Part shown: positions 1-11,682 of the stretch, piece by piece
How positions within the stretch are numbered: position 1 is the first letter of the stretch
Layout: each line of letters begins with the position of its first letter
From: Cryptomeria japonica
Taxonomy: Eukaryota; Streptophyta; Pinopsida; Cupressales; Cupressaceae
DNA: 64,000 nucleotides
Assembly (NCBI RefSeq): GCF_030272615.1
Contig: NC_081410.1
Coordinates: 567,009,152 to 567,073,151 of the forward strand
Direction of reading: 5' to 3'
The notes under the pieces: generated by a model
Seen by the model: the letters and a program-made list of their open reading frames with translations, nothing else
Told to the model about the DNA's origin: nothing
The model's database searches: none
Position numbers and translations under genes: made by a program

Positions 1-150
1 ATAGACATGACTTCAAAGTTGTTAGTATTGATTATTAATACTCATAACTAATGAAATGTATTGTATAGATTTAAAAAATAATAAATCATGAGATTTGAAT
101 TGGCATACCAATAAAATATGATTTCATCATTATTATTTGTTTGTGAGAAT
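1..150. repeat. Dispersed repeat, copy 1 (pairs with 55258-55405)
   Basis: This AT-rich stretch closely matches 55258-55405 in the same orientation, starting at tagacatgacttcaaag and diverging after about 145 bases. The window starts inside it, so its left end is unknown. It probably belongs to an old repeat family. No coding potential is visible. Confidence 0.75.
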
Positions 151-539
151 GAGATAGCACTTTGAGTGATTTTTGCATTAAGGTAGATCTAAGAATGGTT
201 TTTCCATTTTGAACCTTATCCTCCCTATTCATGAGTCCTATTTATGATTTATACTGACAATGATGAAACTAAAATGAAATGAAAAAATCTCACATCCAAT
301 GGATATGATAACATTGTAAAAAGAAAAAAACACATTGTTCAATGCTTATCTTTGATATGATTCCCTTGAGAGAAACTCTCAATGAAGAAATATATAACTC
401 TAAAGGTGTAAAATCACATAAGCACTATAAATGAGATTATAATGGGTAGTACCCATATCTAAATGAATACTTGTTTTATAAGCCCATAAAACATAATAAA
501 ATTGAGTGCACCAATCCTTACAATATTTATTGATATATT
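151..539. other. AT-rich spacer, nothing recognised
   Basis: No open frame with domain content, no LTR ends and no RNA gene could be recognised. Confidence 0.5.
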
Positions 540-765
540 TTTAAAGTGTTTTCTTAATTGTTTTATTAGAAGCTTTGACTTGACCATTTCATTGAGGATA
601 TTATGGTGTAGAGAAATGATGTTGAATGTGAACTTTATCAAGGAACTTCTTAACATATTTGTTCTTAAATCACATGCCATTATTAGAAATAAAATTAGAA
701 GGTAAACCAAATCTAAAAATAATATTATCAAGAAGAAACTTAAAAGTTACTTTAGCACTCATGGA
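540..765 (-). pseudogene. Ty3/gypsy integrase core, decayed fragment
   Basis: Reading the minus strand gives a gypsy-type integrase catalytic core: RFGLPSNFISNNG, then a stop, a stretch around VKKFLDKVHIQHHFSTP, a stop at the Tyr of the usual YYPQ motif, then NGQVKASNK. In the family the second catalytic residue is the Asp of SDNG, here Asn. The catalytic Glu of NGQVE is here Lys. At least three in-frame stops are present. Upstream pieces such as VTFKFLLDNIIF also fit the family. This is an old remnant, not a gene. The identification rests on motif order. The element's limits were not found. Confidence 0.8.
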
Positions 766-2359
766 ATGAAATGGAATAGATTTCAAAAATATATGGTAGT
801 ACCATTCATTAGCATCTATATTAACGTAAAAATAAATCTTAGAATAGGTATAAAAATAAACACTGAAGTGATACTATGAATAATAAATTGGTAATGCATA
901 GATGAATTGTCAAGGGATATAAGAAAATCAACTCTTTTCGTTGCATCCACATGTCAATTATATTTCCATGGAATCATATCTATGGTGTAGTAAGAAAATT
1001 CCTTTGACAGTGATAAGACTACTTGTCATGATATTGAAATAATTTATTTTGTTTTCTCTATAAGTTCTTGTGACTTATTTTATAATAAACTATGAGTCAC
1101 CAAAGATATGCAAGTGTTGAATTTAAAGAGATGAAGTGTCACACAAACTAGAAATAAGATCGTGTTGATGTTAATTATAGTCACACATCAACTAAATAGA
1201 ATTTTTAACAAAAAAACCTATCTTTCTTAAAAAGTCAAGGAAACTTGAATTCAAGGCTCATAATGGTTAGGTCATAACCCACTGGTTTAACTTTGGGTTT
1301 GTTGTTTAGTGTTGTTTCATGATGGGTTCCAATGTAATTCGTTTGGATGAGTAGTGGTAGTAAGCTAAATTACAAGATTGAATTTTAAATGTGCATCGTT
1401 TAACTACTTTTAGACTTGAATGACCTTTTTTTTAAAGAAATTACAAAAGAATTGGGTAAGTAGAAGATTTTATTTCTAAATTATAGATTTTTGAGTATGT
1501 AAATCCTAAAAATATGAAATGAAAAGATAGTGAATCTACACTTCACAATAAAAAAATCATAATTTCCTAAAAATTCATGCTATCTTTAAGAGTTAAGCAA
1601 TCAGTAATAAGTGAAAAAGCATAACACACCAAAAATTGCCTGCATATAGCTATGCATTCACACATTAATAGAGGTACATTGTCTAATTTTCTTAATAGAA
1701 ATTTCCTTGAATCTTTTCAAATTACGTTCTTTGCAAAGGAAATACAAACTCAAATTCTGCTATAAAAAAGAAATCAAGAAAATCGAACCAAACAAAGTAG
1801 CTAGCTTTTCTTAGCTCCACAAATTTCTACAACTTTTTATCTCCCTAAAATGATAATCTGATTGCCTTTTATAAACATTAGGCTTTAATCAAAACCACAT
1901 ATGACAAATTTTCCCAATTAGCAAACATAAACTTCTAGATACAACAAAGAAAAGCTAACTAGGTCGATGGGCTTCTATGAGTATTTCTCCACAAAAATTT
2001 TATAGACTTCTTTATCTCTTGTAGATTGAAATCATTTGTGTGATTTTAATTCTTTTCTTGCTCAATTCTGTGATATCATTATGAACCTACAGACTTGTAA
2101 TCTAGCTACTAAAGTACAAATTTGTCAAGGAAAACTATGGTGTTTGAAATTTTCTCCTTTTTGAAATTATCCACTAAGGACCAATTGATCATCTAGGATT
2201 CATACACATATTTTATTTTTGTGATCTATTTATCTCTCTACTAGGTAGCATACTCATATCCTTAAGTTGTGTACTCCAATTGGGTTAAATCCCTTATGAA
2301 CTGAGAAGTCGCCCCATCTTTTGGGTTGGCTATCTAGTCATTCCAATAATTCCCAAATT
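766..2359. other. AT-rich spacer, nothing recognised
   Basis: Minus-strand frames next to the integrase remnant may continue the same old element up to about 1100, but no motif is clear enough to call. The rest shows no coding or structural signal. Confidence 0.4.
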
Positions 2360-3480
2360 ATTTTAATATCCTCTCATCACTATCGTGCATAATATCTTTA
2401 ATTAAGCCTTCCATGAGGATTTTCATGATCATTTTATCTTGCTTCCTTTCATCACTTAGAGTCTCAAGCATCTTTTGCACACTCTTCAAATCGACTAATC
2501 TATTATTCCTCTATTCTTTCTATTTGTTGTCATTTGGCATCTCTTTGTTTATTATCCTCATTTAATTCTTATGCTTTACCTTTCAACAATGACGTAGCCT
2601 CATTAGCCAACATCTACTCAAGGTTGCAGACTTCTTCTACATCTGTTCCTATCTTCACCATTTCAGATACATACTCTCCTCTTCTAGGAAGGTGTTCAGG
2701 TCCGATTGTTCTTGTTACTAACTTTTCGAGCCCTAAAGCTTCTTCCATTCTTATTCCCTCACTATTTCCACCTTTTTAAGGAGGATCTTCCTAATTTAGC
2801 CCATCTTTTCCTCCTTCAAGCAAGATTTGTTTCACCTCCATTTGACTCTTGCCAAGAGTACTCAATTCTTCCTCTTATTCATGTTCCAGTCACTCCACAA
2901 ATTCATTTTGACCATTTTCTTCTCATTTTTCTTCAATATTAGCATTACTTTGTTCATTTCCCTACCCCTCAACTATTTTTAGTCAATTTGGAGATCTATT
3001 TCTTTTTTATCCTTCATTCACTTCAGTATTTGTCTCAATTTCAATATCTTCATACCATGATGACTGTATTTCCTTTGTATCTATGAAAACTCCTTGCTCG
3101 ACATGTATGGTCTCATGTAGGGAAAATGTTGACTTTATTTTTAAACATGATACGCTAGCCCTCCCACATATTCATATTTGTGGGGCTTTCCCTTTATCTA
3201 GTTTTTATGTTTCGATTTTTTCTTGTACTATGTATTTTGAAATTACCTAATTCATTTCTTGATACAATTTGAGAATGTTTGGGTAATTGTTCCCTTTATT
3301 AAGGAGAAGCATTCCCATTATTCCACTCATCACATTGGTAACATATGGAAGAAAATCAAACAAGATTGCTATAGGCTATACCACTAATATTTATATGGCT
3401 CTCATCACCTATGTAGCTTGTATGGTCATCGATTGGATAAAAGGTTATCTAGAAGTGAATGATTTACTGATATAAGTTCG
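2360..3480 (-). pseudogene. Decayed coiled-coil protein remnant, probably retroelement accessory ORF
   Basis: The minus strand reads as old coding sequence with many stops. The upstream part (about 3480-3200) gives a helical stretch around FDFLPYVTNVMSGIMGML. The downstream part (2942-2360) is rich in Glu, Lys and Gln, including EALGLEKLVTRTIGPEHL and, after a frame change, DLKSVQKMLETLSDERKQ, which looks like coiled coil. A helical front with a charged coiled-coil tail resembles the accessory proteins at 45834-48680 and 19017-22076. I infer the same general class, but I cannot name the protein and the similarity is compositional rather than aligned. Confidence 0.4.
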
Positions 3481-6322
3481 ACACCCTTAATCTTGTGGGT
3501 CTAATATTTTGCTTCTAGCCATTTGATTCAAGTTTGGGTTAGTTGTAATAACCAAGCTTAATTTCTACATACAAAATAAAGTATAGGTAACCTTTCTAGC
3601 CATATCCTATAATAGTTGCGTATGTATTCATCTCTCATAATTAGAGAAACACGTAACCCACTCACTATACCTTTAGTCCTACCCACCCAACATTTTAACA
3701 TAACTATTTGAGAGCTATATATGTAAAAGGGATCATATATAAGTAAATATAACTTGGAATAATAAAAACATTTTAAAATAGCCTATAAGCCTACATATTA
3801 CTAATTTTATGTCCTTGGGCTTTAAAATGTGTATAGAATAAACCTAAAAGTAATTTTTATGTCATATAGGGATCCACCATACCATGAATATATATGTAAC
3901 AATGAATAAATAAAGAAATAAATAAAAATTCTAAAATAGTACCCAATAAGGTAGATAAAAGGGAAAAAAAGAACTAAAAAATAAAATAAAATATGTAAAC
4001 TTGTATGTTCTACATTAAGGTCAAATATACCATCAAAATCCTGAAATTTTTCACATAGGATTTCAAAGCATAAATTATTTTAATTTCTTATGCAATGGAG
4101 ACATTGCATATACCTAAATAAAAAAGGATGTGAGCCAAGAGAACACAACAAAATTAGAAATATGTTGGACATAGTATTGAAGACAAAATTACCTTTGTTG
4201 AAAATTAGGTCCTAAATATAGATATAGAATATATCACACCATATTATTGTACTAAAGGAACATAATGGTAAATATGACACTTTCTGGGATCAATTGATAA
4301 GATTCAACCTTCATTAATCAACAAATGTGGTGTGACTCTTCATATACCACTTTCCTATAAATTTTACGTGCAAAAGATAATTATACAAATAAGATGAAAC
4401 ACAACCCCATATAGATCACCTACCCAACACCTCATTATATATAAGTTAATAAACCTATACGACGAAGTTTGTGCTGATTTTTACATATTTTAATGAGTAA
4501 ATTATCTTTACATTCTCACACTTAGTAAAATACATTATTACACAATATATGCTAGTAGGGAACATAGAAACAAATGTTGGTTCACCTCCATTAATGATGT
4601 TTAAATATTATAAATTCTAAATAATTTATGGGTAGCATAAAATCATGTAGCATAAACATTGATGAGTATGATAGTAATTTTAAATAAAATAAATTATTTG
4701 TGCCATCCACTTCTTAAAAACCGATAATGTGTTTAAATCAATTAGGATTGACACACGTTTATTGTGTCAAAAGACTAGATAAATTAGATAAGATATCCAT
4801 GTGTAGCATCTTCCATGAATACATTAACAAGAATTGTCCTCATGTATATTTGTGGTATCACGAAAAGCATAATAATTCTGTAAATAAAATAAATGCTTTC
4901 ATCCTATGGCACCTACCACATGTGAGGGACCAATCTTGCATTGGAATTGACTCTATATAAGATTTTGAACATCATAGGTATATGTTATGTTTGGAAACAA
5001 AATCAGATTTCCCCAATTAGATTGTTTAATTCCTCTACATGTATCCATTACCTTAAACTTGACAAGTTTTTTATTTTCAATTACAATCATTAATCAACAT
5101 AATTATTCTATCAAATTATTTCCAATCTTTTATCATTATAATAATATTTCATAATCAAGTTAATTATGGAGTCAACAAATCTAATAAATAAAATTAGATA
5201 GTCTCCTAAATGTCTTGGGTAGGGAATGGTAATATATTTAGTGGTGCCATAACATTTAGTAATTAAAATATTTAGTGGTGCCATAATATTTCCTAAAACC
5301 TTTCCCTTTTGAAGGTAATTCCAAATCCTTATGGGGTTCTAGGAAGCTTGAAGAAAATAAAACGCAAATTGGTTTTATACTCTTTTATTGTAAACGCCTA
5401 CCATATGTGATGCAAAATAGCCTATGTGGATTGAGTTTAATTAATAATTATGGACAAATAAAATAGTATTACACCATCCTCTTTCATATATGTAAAAAAA
5501 AAAATTTAAAATTGACATGGCCCCGTGATAACTTTGAATTTCAAAATATTAAAATCAAATTTTATAAGATTTATAAATCACCCATACTTTTACCATGAGT
5601 GTCTTGTTTCTCTAATAGAATTGAGGCTCTCAAATGATATATCATGTCACTAGTGACTAGTAATATGCCTTCCCAAGTCAACACATGTGGATATATTAAA
5701 ATTATTTTTTAACAAAAAACAAACAATTACTTTTTATATTTGAACTTATGTCCAGGATGGACATAAGAAAGCACAACAAAGATTATGAATGCATGACATA
5801 TAGGAAACAATACGTAAACAAAGAAATATAACTAGACTATCTAGACAAGAACAATATTTTAAGAAGGGACAAAAAAACATATAGCGATAGATTAAAAAAA
5901 CACCTAAAATAATGGAAAATGATATTTAAGTTTGCCAAAAATTCACTTGTAGCAATAAACTTTTTCCTCGAGTGGCAATTTTTGCATCCATTCACCGAAC
6001 ATGTAGCCTACTAGATGTTGCAAAATAGTGAATTGAATCATTTCAAGCTATCTAGGAATAAATTAATTAGAATAGGCACTTGATATATATAAATTGATAG
6101 TAGATACTACAAACAGAATTAACATAAATATTTTACTTTATATTTAAAAATAAATATAAGGTGTAAATTAAAAGGTAAGGATTCAATGTTTTTTATTGAA
6201 GACTAACAAGTGGCAAGCTCGATGTTCTTATTCATTGGTTCTAATAGCTTTCCAAAGGCATAGTGGTGATATACAAAATCACTGGAAATAAGCACACCAA
6301 AACCAATGATGAACTAAATGAA
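3481..6322. other. AT-rich spacer with one short direct repeat
   Basis: No gene, LTR or RNA gene was recognised. The only structure noted is a 19-bp exact direct repeat, atatttagtggtgccataa, at 5234-5252 and 5268-5286. Confidence 0.45.
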
Positions 6323-6392
6323 AAGAGCTAGTAGCTTAGTTGGTAGAGAACTCTAGTAGCAAATAGAATGTCCTAGTTACAATTGCTACCTT
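6323..6392 (+). repeat. tRNA-like SINE head, copy 1
   Basis: The sequence gctagtagcttagttggtag resembles the tRNA A-box region (TAGCTCAGTTGGTAGAG), and tcctagttacaattgctacc follows at the right distance for a B box (GGTTCGANTCC). The opposite strand at 6612-6695 carries a better-preserved copy. This points to a tRNA-derived SINE rather than a functional tRNA: there is no convincing cloverleaf and the B box is degenerate. Confidence 0.55.
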
Positions 6393-6527
6393 GTCTATAT
6401 ATGATATATCTCAACATGTGGTATCAAAGATAGACTAGAAAATTGTTTCTTAAGGAGGTGCTAAAAGTAAGCCACTTCCAAATTGAAGTCCAATAGAAAA
6501 AGGAAGGTCCTAGGTTTGCGTGCTAGT

Positions 6528-6605
6528 TGGCCAAAAGGGGGGCAATAGCTTTGTTCAAAGAGCATTCTAGTAGAATTTGGAAGGTTTCAAATCCTAGCTA
6601 GTCCA
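6528..6605 (+). repeat. tRNA-like SINE head, degenerate copy 2
   Basis: The stretch with aatagctttgttcaaagagc and aaggtttcaaatcctagcta follows the same A-box and B-box layout as 6323-6392, with agcattctagtag in common. It directly abuts the inverted copy that follows. A further partial match (aggaaggtcctaggtttg) lies just upstream at about 6500. Confidence 0.45.
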
Positions 6606-6611
6606 TATGAT

Positions 6612-6695
6612 CTATCCAACTAGGATTATAATCTAGGACCTTCCATTTATTGCTAGAGTGCTCTATCTAATTGACCTACTAGCCCTTTTGTAGCC
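6612..6695 (-). repeat. tRNA-like SINE head, inverted copy
   Basis: The minus strand reads gggctagtaggtcaattaga, then tagagcactctagcaataaa, then tggaaggtcctagattataa. This is the best-preserved tRNA-like head of the three. Together with the plus copies it forms an inverted arrangement of about 370 bp. Confidence 0.55.
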
Positions 6696-6888
6696 ATTCT
6701 ATTATTAATCTAGGTGGATCTTATTTCCAAAACCCCCATCAAGCCATAGTATAGGTGCTTGGCATTTCTATCCTAATTCTAATACCATATGTTGAACTAT
6801 AGTTCATATACGTGAGCTAAGAAATGAATATAGTACCCTTTTATTGTTAGTAATTAAACTACTGGATAGGGCCAGTCCCCTTAATTCT

Positions 6889-7337
6889 TGTAGGATTTTG
6901 CCAAGATCAAGGGCACAATGAAAAGCATAAAAAGAGACAATAGAATGACAAGAACAAACTGTATTCTCATCAATATGTAAATGATCAACTAGATTAACCA
7001 ATACAATGAATATAGGCCTTCTTATATAGGCAAGGCCATATGGATGTACGAGCACACAATTATGACATGTGGCTCAATGAGAAACAAGGGTACGCAAGAA
7101 ATACTAGGGGTAGGTAGGAGAAATAATATAATATTCCGCAAGAGGTGGATGACCCACCGAATGTGGAGTGTAACAGCAAAATAAGACCACAAAAGGTGGA
7201 ATTTTTCCTACAAGCTCTATCCCTTTGTGCACACTTCCCTAAGTGTCTCAAATCCAAACTACGAAGAGATGCATTATCCTAAGTTAACTTAAGTAAAGTG
7301 TAATAATATCCAAAATGAATATTTATTTACACCAACA
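6889..7337 (-). repeat. 3' LTR of copia element A
   Basis: This matches 13208-13656 base for base in length (449 bp), with TG and CA ends. On the minus strand a TATATAAG box lies at 7021-7028. It is flanked outside by TSD ATTCT. Confidence 0.95.
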
Positions 7338-7350
7338 CCCCCCCTTAAGT
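7338..7350 (-). promoter_or_regulatory. Polypurine tract of copia element A
   Basis: In element sense the 3' LTR is directly preceded by CTTAAGGGGGGG, a purine run of the kind that primes plus-strand DNA synthesis. The position immediately inside the LTR decides the call. Confidence 0.85.
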
Positions 7351-7639
7351 GCAACTTAGGGGAATGAAGACTCAAGTCAACAATGCAAGATGGGTACCAG
7401 CTACTAGGCCATGATAGGTACCCATGTACAATATGCAAATGTAAGCAAAACCATGCAATGCAATCTCTCACAGACGGAGAAAGGGAGAAAACCCAGTGGG
7501 AAAAAACTCCCCCCCAAAAGAGAGATGAATGTACAAAAGACTCTCAAAGAAGAAGGACAAAACCTCAAAGAGGAAAAAGTCCCCCACATAAGAGAGGAAG
7601 GAGAACTCAGCTGACCCCCCCTAATGACACATCTCGCAC

Positions 7640-9240
7640 CCCCAAGAGAGCTCGCAATTGCTGGAACTTACTCTCGGAGAAAGGTTTGGTGAATATGTCA
7701 GCAACCTGCTCTATTGTAGGACAATACTGCAAATCAATGACCTACTCCTGGATGAGCTCTCAGATATAGTGCATATGAATCTCAATGTGTTTGGTCCGCT
7801 GGTGCTGGACCAGGTTCTTCGAGATCACAATAGCACTCTGATTGTCACAATGTAGAACTATCGGCCGTGGAGTGGTGAATCCAAACTCTGTGAGAATCTG
7901 CTGGAGCCAAATGGTCTTAGTCGCTAATTAACAGCGCCTCGATACTCAGCCTCAGTCAAAGAGAGAGCAATAGCATGTTGCTTCTTGCTCTGCCAACAAA
8001 TGGGGCCCGAACCAAGGTGAAAACTGTAACCAGAAGTAGACTTACGATCATCAAGATCGCCATCCCAATCAGAGTCTGTGTAACCAACCAAGCGAAGTCC
8101 TGTGCCTGTGGCATAGTGAATCCCATAGTGATGTGTACCCTAGATGTAATGAAGGATGCGTTTGGCGGCTTTCCAATGAAGCTCATGTGGTTCCTGCATG
8201 AAGCGGGAAACCATGACAACTAAAAATGAAATATCAGGGCGTGTATGAGTCAAGTAGATGAGACTACCCACAAGCTGACGATACAAAGTGGCATCAACTG
8301 GTGGAGAAGAACACTGAGCCTCAAGCTTGACTCCTGAAAGAAAAGGAGTCTGGGCAGGTTTACAATCAGCCATATGAAAGCATGCAAGTAGATCAAGAGC
8401 ATACTTGGGTTGCGATAGTGTAATCCCAGAAGGTGACTGTGAAATCTCTATCCCGAGAAAGTAGTGCAAAAGACCCAAGTCAGTCATAGAAAATTTGTCA
8501 TGCAAAGCAGATTTGACCCTGCTAATGATGGATGAAGTACTCCCTGTAATGATCAAGTCATCAACATAGAGCACAAGTATCAAGTGAGAGTCATCCTGCA
8601 CAAAATATAGACATTCAGATCGGAATGACACCTGGTGAAACCTGTGGAGAGAAGAAAGGAATCCATCTTGGCATACCAAGCCCTGGGGGCCTGCTTAAGG
8701 CCATAGAGAGATTTCCTTAGTCTGCAAACCAAGGAAGTATCCTAGATGAAACCCTATGGCTGCTCCATATAAATCTCCTCATCAAGGTCACCATGAAGAA
8801 AAGCACTCTTCACATCCATCTGATGTACAACCCAACCATGAGCTGCACCAATAGCAAGTGTCAAATGAATGGAGTTCATCTTGGCTACGGGTGCAAAGGT
8901 CTCAGTATAGTCAACACTTGCAACCTGAGAGAAATCTTTCACAACAAGCCGAGCCTTATACTTATCCACATTACCATCTGCTGCAAACTTCGTCTGATAG
9001 ATCCACTTACATCAAACCATCTTTCTCCCCTTAGGGAGATGGACTAAATCCCATGTATTGTTCCTCATCAAGGAACTATACTCTTCCTCCATAGCTTGGT
9101 CCCACTCAGGAACCCTTGATGCTTTCCTAAATGTCTGTGGATTGGAAGCGGTGGTAATGAATGCATGTGGAAGATCCTGATGTTGTGATCGAGTTCTCCA
9201 TGTATCTAAAGGATCCCGAACAAGAGAACCCACAAACTCA
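7640..9240 (-). pseudogene. Copia reverse transcriptase-RNase H, broken (element A)
   Basis: The RT domain begins with WDQAMEEEYSSLMRNNTWDL near 9120 and runs through KYKARLVVKDFSQ and HQMDVKSAFLHGDLDEEIYM to the YVDD active site at about 8557-8568. It continues with DLGLLHYFLGIEI, YRQLVGSLIYLTHTRPDI and the RNase H motif GYTDSDWDGD near 8075, then CDNQSAI near 7845. Frame changes near 8680-8750 and about 7925, plus stops (for example after IYMEQP), break it. In the family this enzyme copies element RNA to DNA in cytoplasmic particles. The order after integrase confirms copia. Confidence 0.9.
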
Positions 9241-9489
9241 AGTGTCTAGTGAGCCCAACAAGGTCTAGGTGGAGGTGGAGAACAAGGCTCCTCAATTGCA
9301 AGTGGACCCTGCGGAGGTGTAATCACTAACATCACTATCCACAATGGAGGAAGGTGGAGGAGGTAGAGAGGCTAAGCTAGGAGAGCTTTCCTCAAAGTGA
9401 ACACTCCTCTCAATGAACACCTCATGTGTCTCTGGATCCATCAATATGTATGCCTTAACACCCTTAGGATATCCAACAAATATGCAAGG

Positions 9490-10645
9490 TCGACTCTATG
9501 GTTCCAATGCCTTGCATTTTTGCGGAGGTATGCGAGCCCATGCTGGACACCCAAAGACTCTGAAATGTCTCACAATCGGTTTCCTACCAGCCCAAGCCTC
9601 AAAAGGAGTAATACCTTGCAAAGCTTTGTGAGGAACTCGATTCTGGATGTGTGTGGCACAACTGATAGCCTCTACCCAAAAGGCGGGATCAAGAGAACGT
9701 GATTGTATCATACAACTAGCCATTTCTTTGAGAGTTCTATTCTTGCGTTCTGCAACCCCATTCTATTGTGGAGTGTATGCTACAGAATGTTGAAGATCAA
9801 TCCCCTCAAATGTACAAAAATCCTCAAGTCTTTTGTTCACATATTCCCTTCCATTATCTGTGCGAAGAATCTTGACCACTTTCCCTGATTGCTTCTCCAC
9901 ACGAGTCTTGAAGTCCTGAAATCTGTCAAATACTTCACTCTTATGAATGAGAAAGTAGACCCAAGTGAAGCGGGAGTAGTCATCAATGAAGGTGAGAACA
10001 TAGCGGGCCTTACTAAATGAAGGTGTTAGAAATGGACCTGCTACATCGCTGTGAACAAGTTGAAGAACTTCCAAAGCTCTCCAAGCTTTCCCCTTATCAA
10101 ACTTCTCTTCGGGACGCTTGCCCATGGAACAACCTAAACATACACCCTCTGAAAAACTGATTCGAGGTAGACCTGTGACCATGTCTTTAGTGCTGAGCTG
10201 CTGAAGATAGCGGTAGTTGAGGTGACCAAACCGCTCATGCCATAGCTTACTTTCTGAATTTGAATGAGTAAGCAAGGCCCTAGAAGGTGAACTTGGCACA
10301 AAGTGGGAGAATGAATAAAGCCTTGAGTTGTCATTGACTTGTCCCACTGCTACCAAGGCATCATCATCAAGTTCCTTTACCACAACTGAATCTGGTGTAA
10401 ACTCAACCTTTTTCCCATTCCCATAGTGAGTGATTTGGTAGATGGAGAGAAGGTTGGTAGACAAGTTAGGAACATAGAGAACATTCTCAAATGTTCCATC
10501 ATCCATGTCAACTAAACCTTTCCCTTCAACCTCTACTTGTGTATCATCACCTATGTAAATGTGAGGTACCTTAGATGGCTCCAATGAAGAAAACTGCTCC
10601 TTTGTAGAATCCATGTGATATGAGGCACCCGAGTCAAGTATCCAT
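9490..10645 (-). pseudogene. Copia protease-integrase, broken (element A)
   Basis: It starts just after the stop that ends gag. The protease signature ILDSGASYHM is intact at about 10610-10645. A GAG-pre-integrase domain follows (LWHERFGHLNYRYLQQLS, CLGCSMGK), then the integrase core with HSDVAGP, ILRTDNGREY and, after a TAG stop at 9763-9765, NGVAERKNRTLKEM, so all three D, D, E catalytic residues are visible. The last part (RVPHKALQGITPFEAWAGRK) ends near 9490. It stays in the gag frame, so original expression was probably one polyprotein. The TAG replaces a Gln in the conserved TPQ-NGVAER stretch. Confidence 0.9.
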
Positions 10646-10647
10646 TG

Positions 10648-11637
10648 CTATGAAGAACCTGTTGTAGCCACAAATGCTTGCCCTTTTCCCTTAGACTGTG
10701 AGGAAGAGGAAGGAGATGAATCCTTCTTTGAATAGGCGAATGGCAAGTTGATGTTGTTTTTCTTAAGAGGATTGGTTAACTCATCAACTTGCTTTGCGTG
10801 GCATCGATGCTCATCATGACCATACCTCTTGCAATATGCACAAGTTGGTTTATCCTTCTTAGGTGGTGTCCCCTTCTTGGAAGAGGATGAAAAATCTCCT
10901 TGGGATGGAGAGGATGATTGTCCTTTTTCCTGGTGTGGCTTAGACTTAGAGTTCTTCTTCTTCTTCTTGGAATCTTTGCCTTGACTTCCTTGATTCCCTT
11001 GATTAGCCACCAAAGCCTTGGACTTTGAAGACTTGAGAAGCCCCATGTTCAACAACTTAGATTGTTCCAATATCAACATTTCTGTGAAAGCATCAAATGA
11101 AGGCATAACATAGGAACTCCCTACTGTCAAACGATGAGTTTGGAAGCTAGACACAAATGTTGCATATTCTGGTGCAAGCTTGTCCAACAAGTTGAATATC
11201 AACTGAGCATCCTTTTTGTCAATTCCACAATCCTTAAGCTTTGCTCTTAGCTCATTTGCTTTGGTGACATAATCTTGGATTGTATCAAAACTCTTGGGAT
11301 CCAAGTTAGTGAGCTCATTGTCAATCTAATAGCCTCTGATTTCATCAACTTGACCATACAATTTTTGAAACATATCCCAAGCCTCTTTGATTGTTTTACA
11401 CTTCTCAATGTGAAAATTGAGGTCATCTGAGACATACTTGCGCAAAGTTCCAAGAGCCATGCAATTATTTGTGAGCCATTCTAATTGAGCATTTGGATCA
11501 GCCTTAGGATCAGGTGGTGCTGTTATTGTTCCATCTATGTAATGTGTGAGACCCTTTTCCATTAATTTACTCCATACTTTAATTTTCCATGATGCATAAT
11601 TATGTGGAGTTAAAGGTGGAAATTTATTAGGACTCAT
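10648..11637 (-). pseudogene. Copia gag, broken by one stop (element A)
   Basis: Start chosen at 11637 (MSPNKFPPLTPHNYASWKIK), which fits plant copia gag openings better than an in-frame Met 15 codons upstream. The N-terminal capsid-like part contains IKEAWDMFQKLYG. An in-frame TAG near 11323 interrupts it. A Lys/Ser-rich linker follows, then the nucleocapsid zinc knuckle CAYCKRYGHDEHRC (CX2CX4HX4C, complete). It ends at a TAG (10648-10650) just before protease. Gag packages element RNA. Confidence 0.9.
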
Positions 11638-11682
11638 TGCAACAAAAATGGAAAGAGCACAAAGAGAGGCACAATCACACAA

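Noticed and set aside
2534-2942. Plus-strand frames of 81 and 78 codons
   Set aside because: They shadow the minus-strand coiled-coil remnant and have no family features.
6323-6392. Functional tRNA gene
   Set aside because: The B box is degenerate and no complete cloverleaf with paired acceptor ends could be formed.
6414-6430. Primer-site-like tggtatcaaagatag
   Set aside because: It has two differences from the standard site, no LTR end upstream and lies inside the SINE-like block.
7383-7855. Plus-strand frames of 60-128 codons
   Set aside because: They are the reverse strand of the RNase H end and 3' untranslated region of copia element A.
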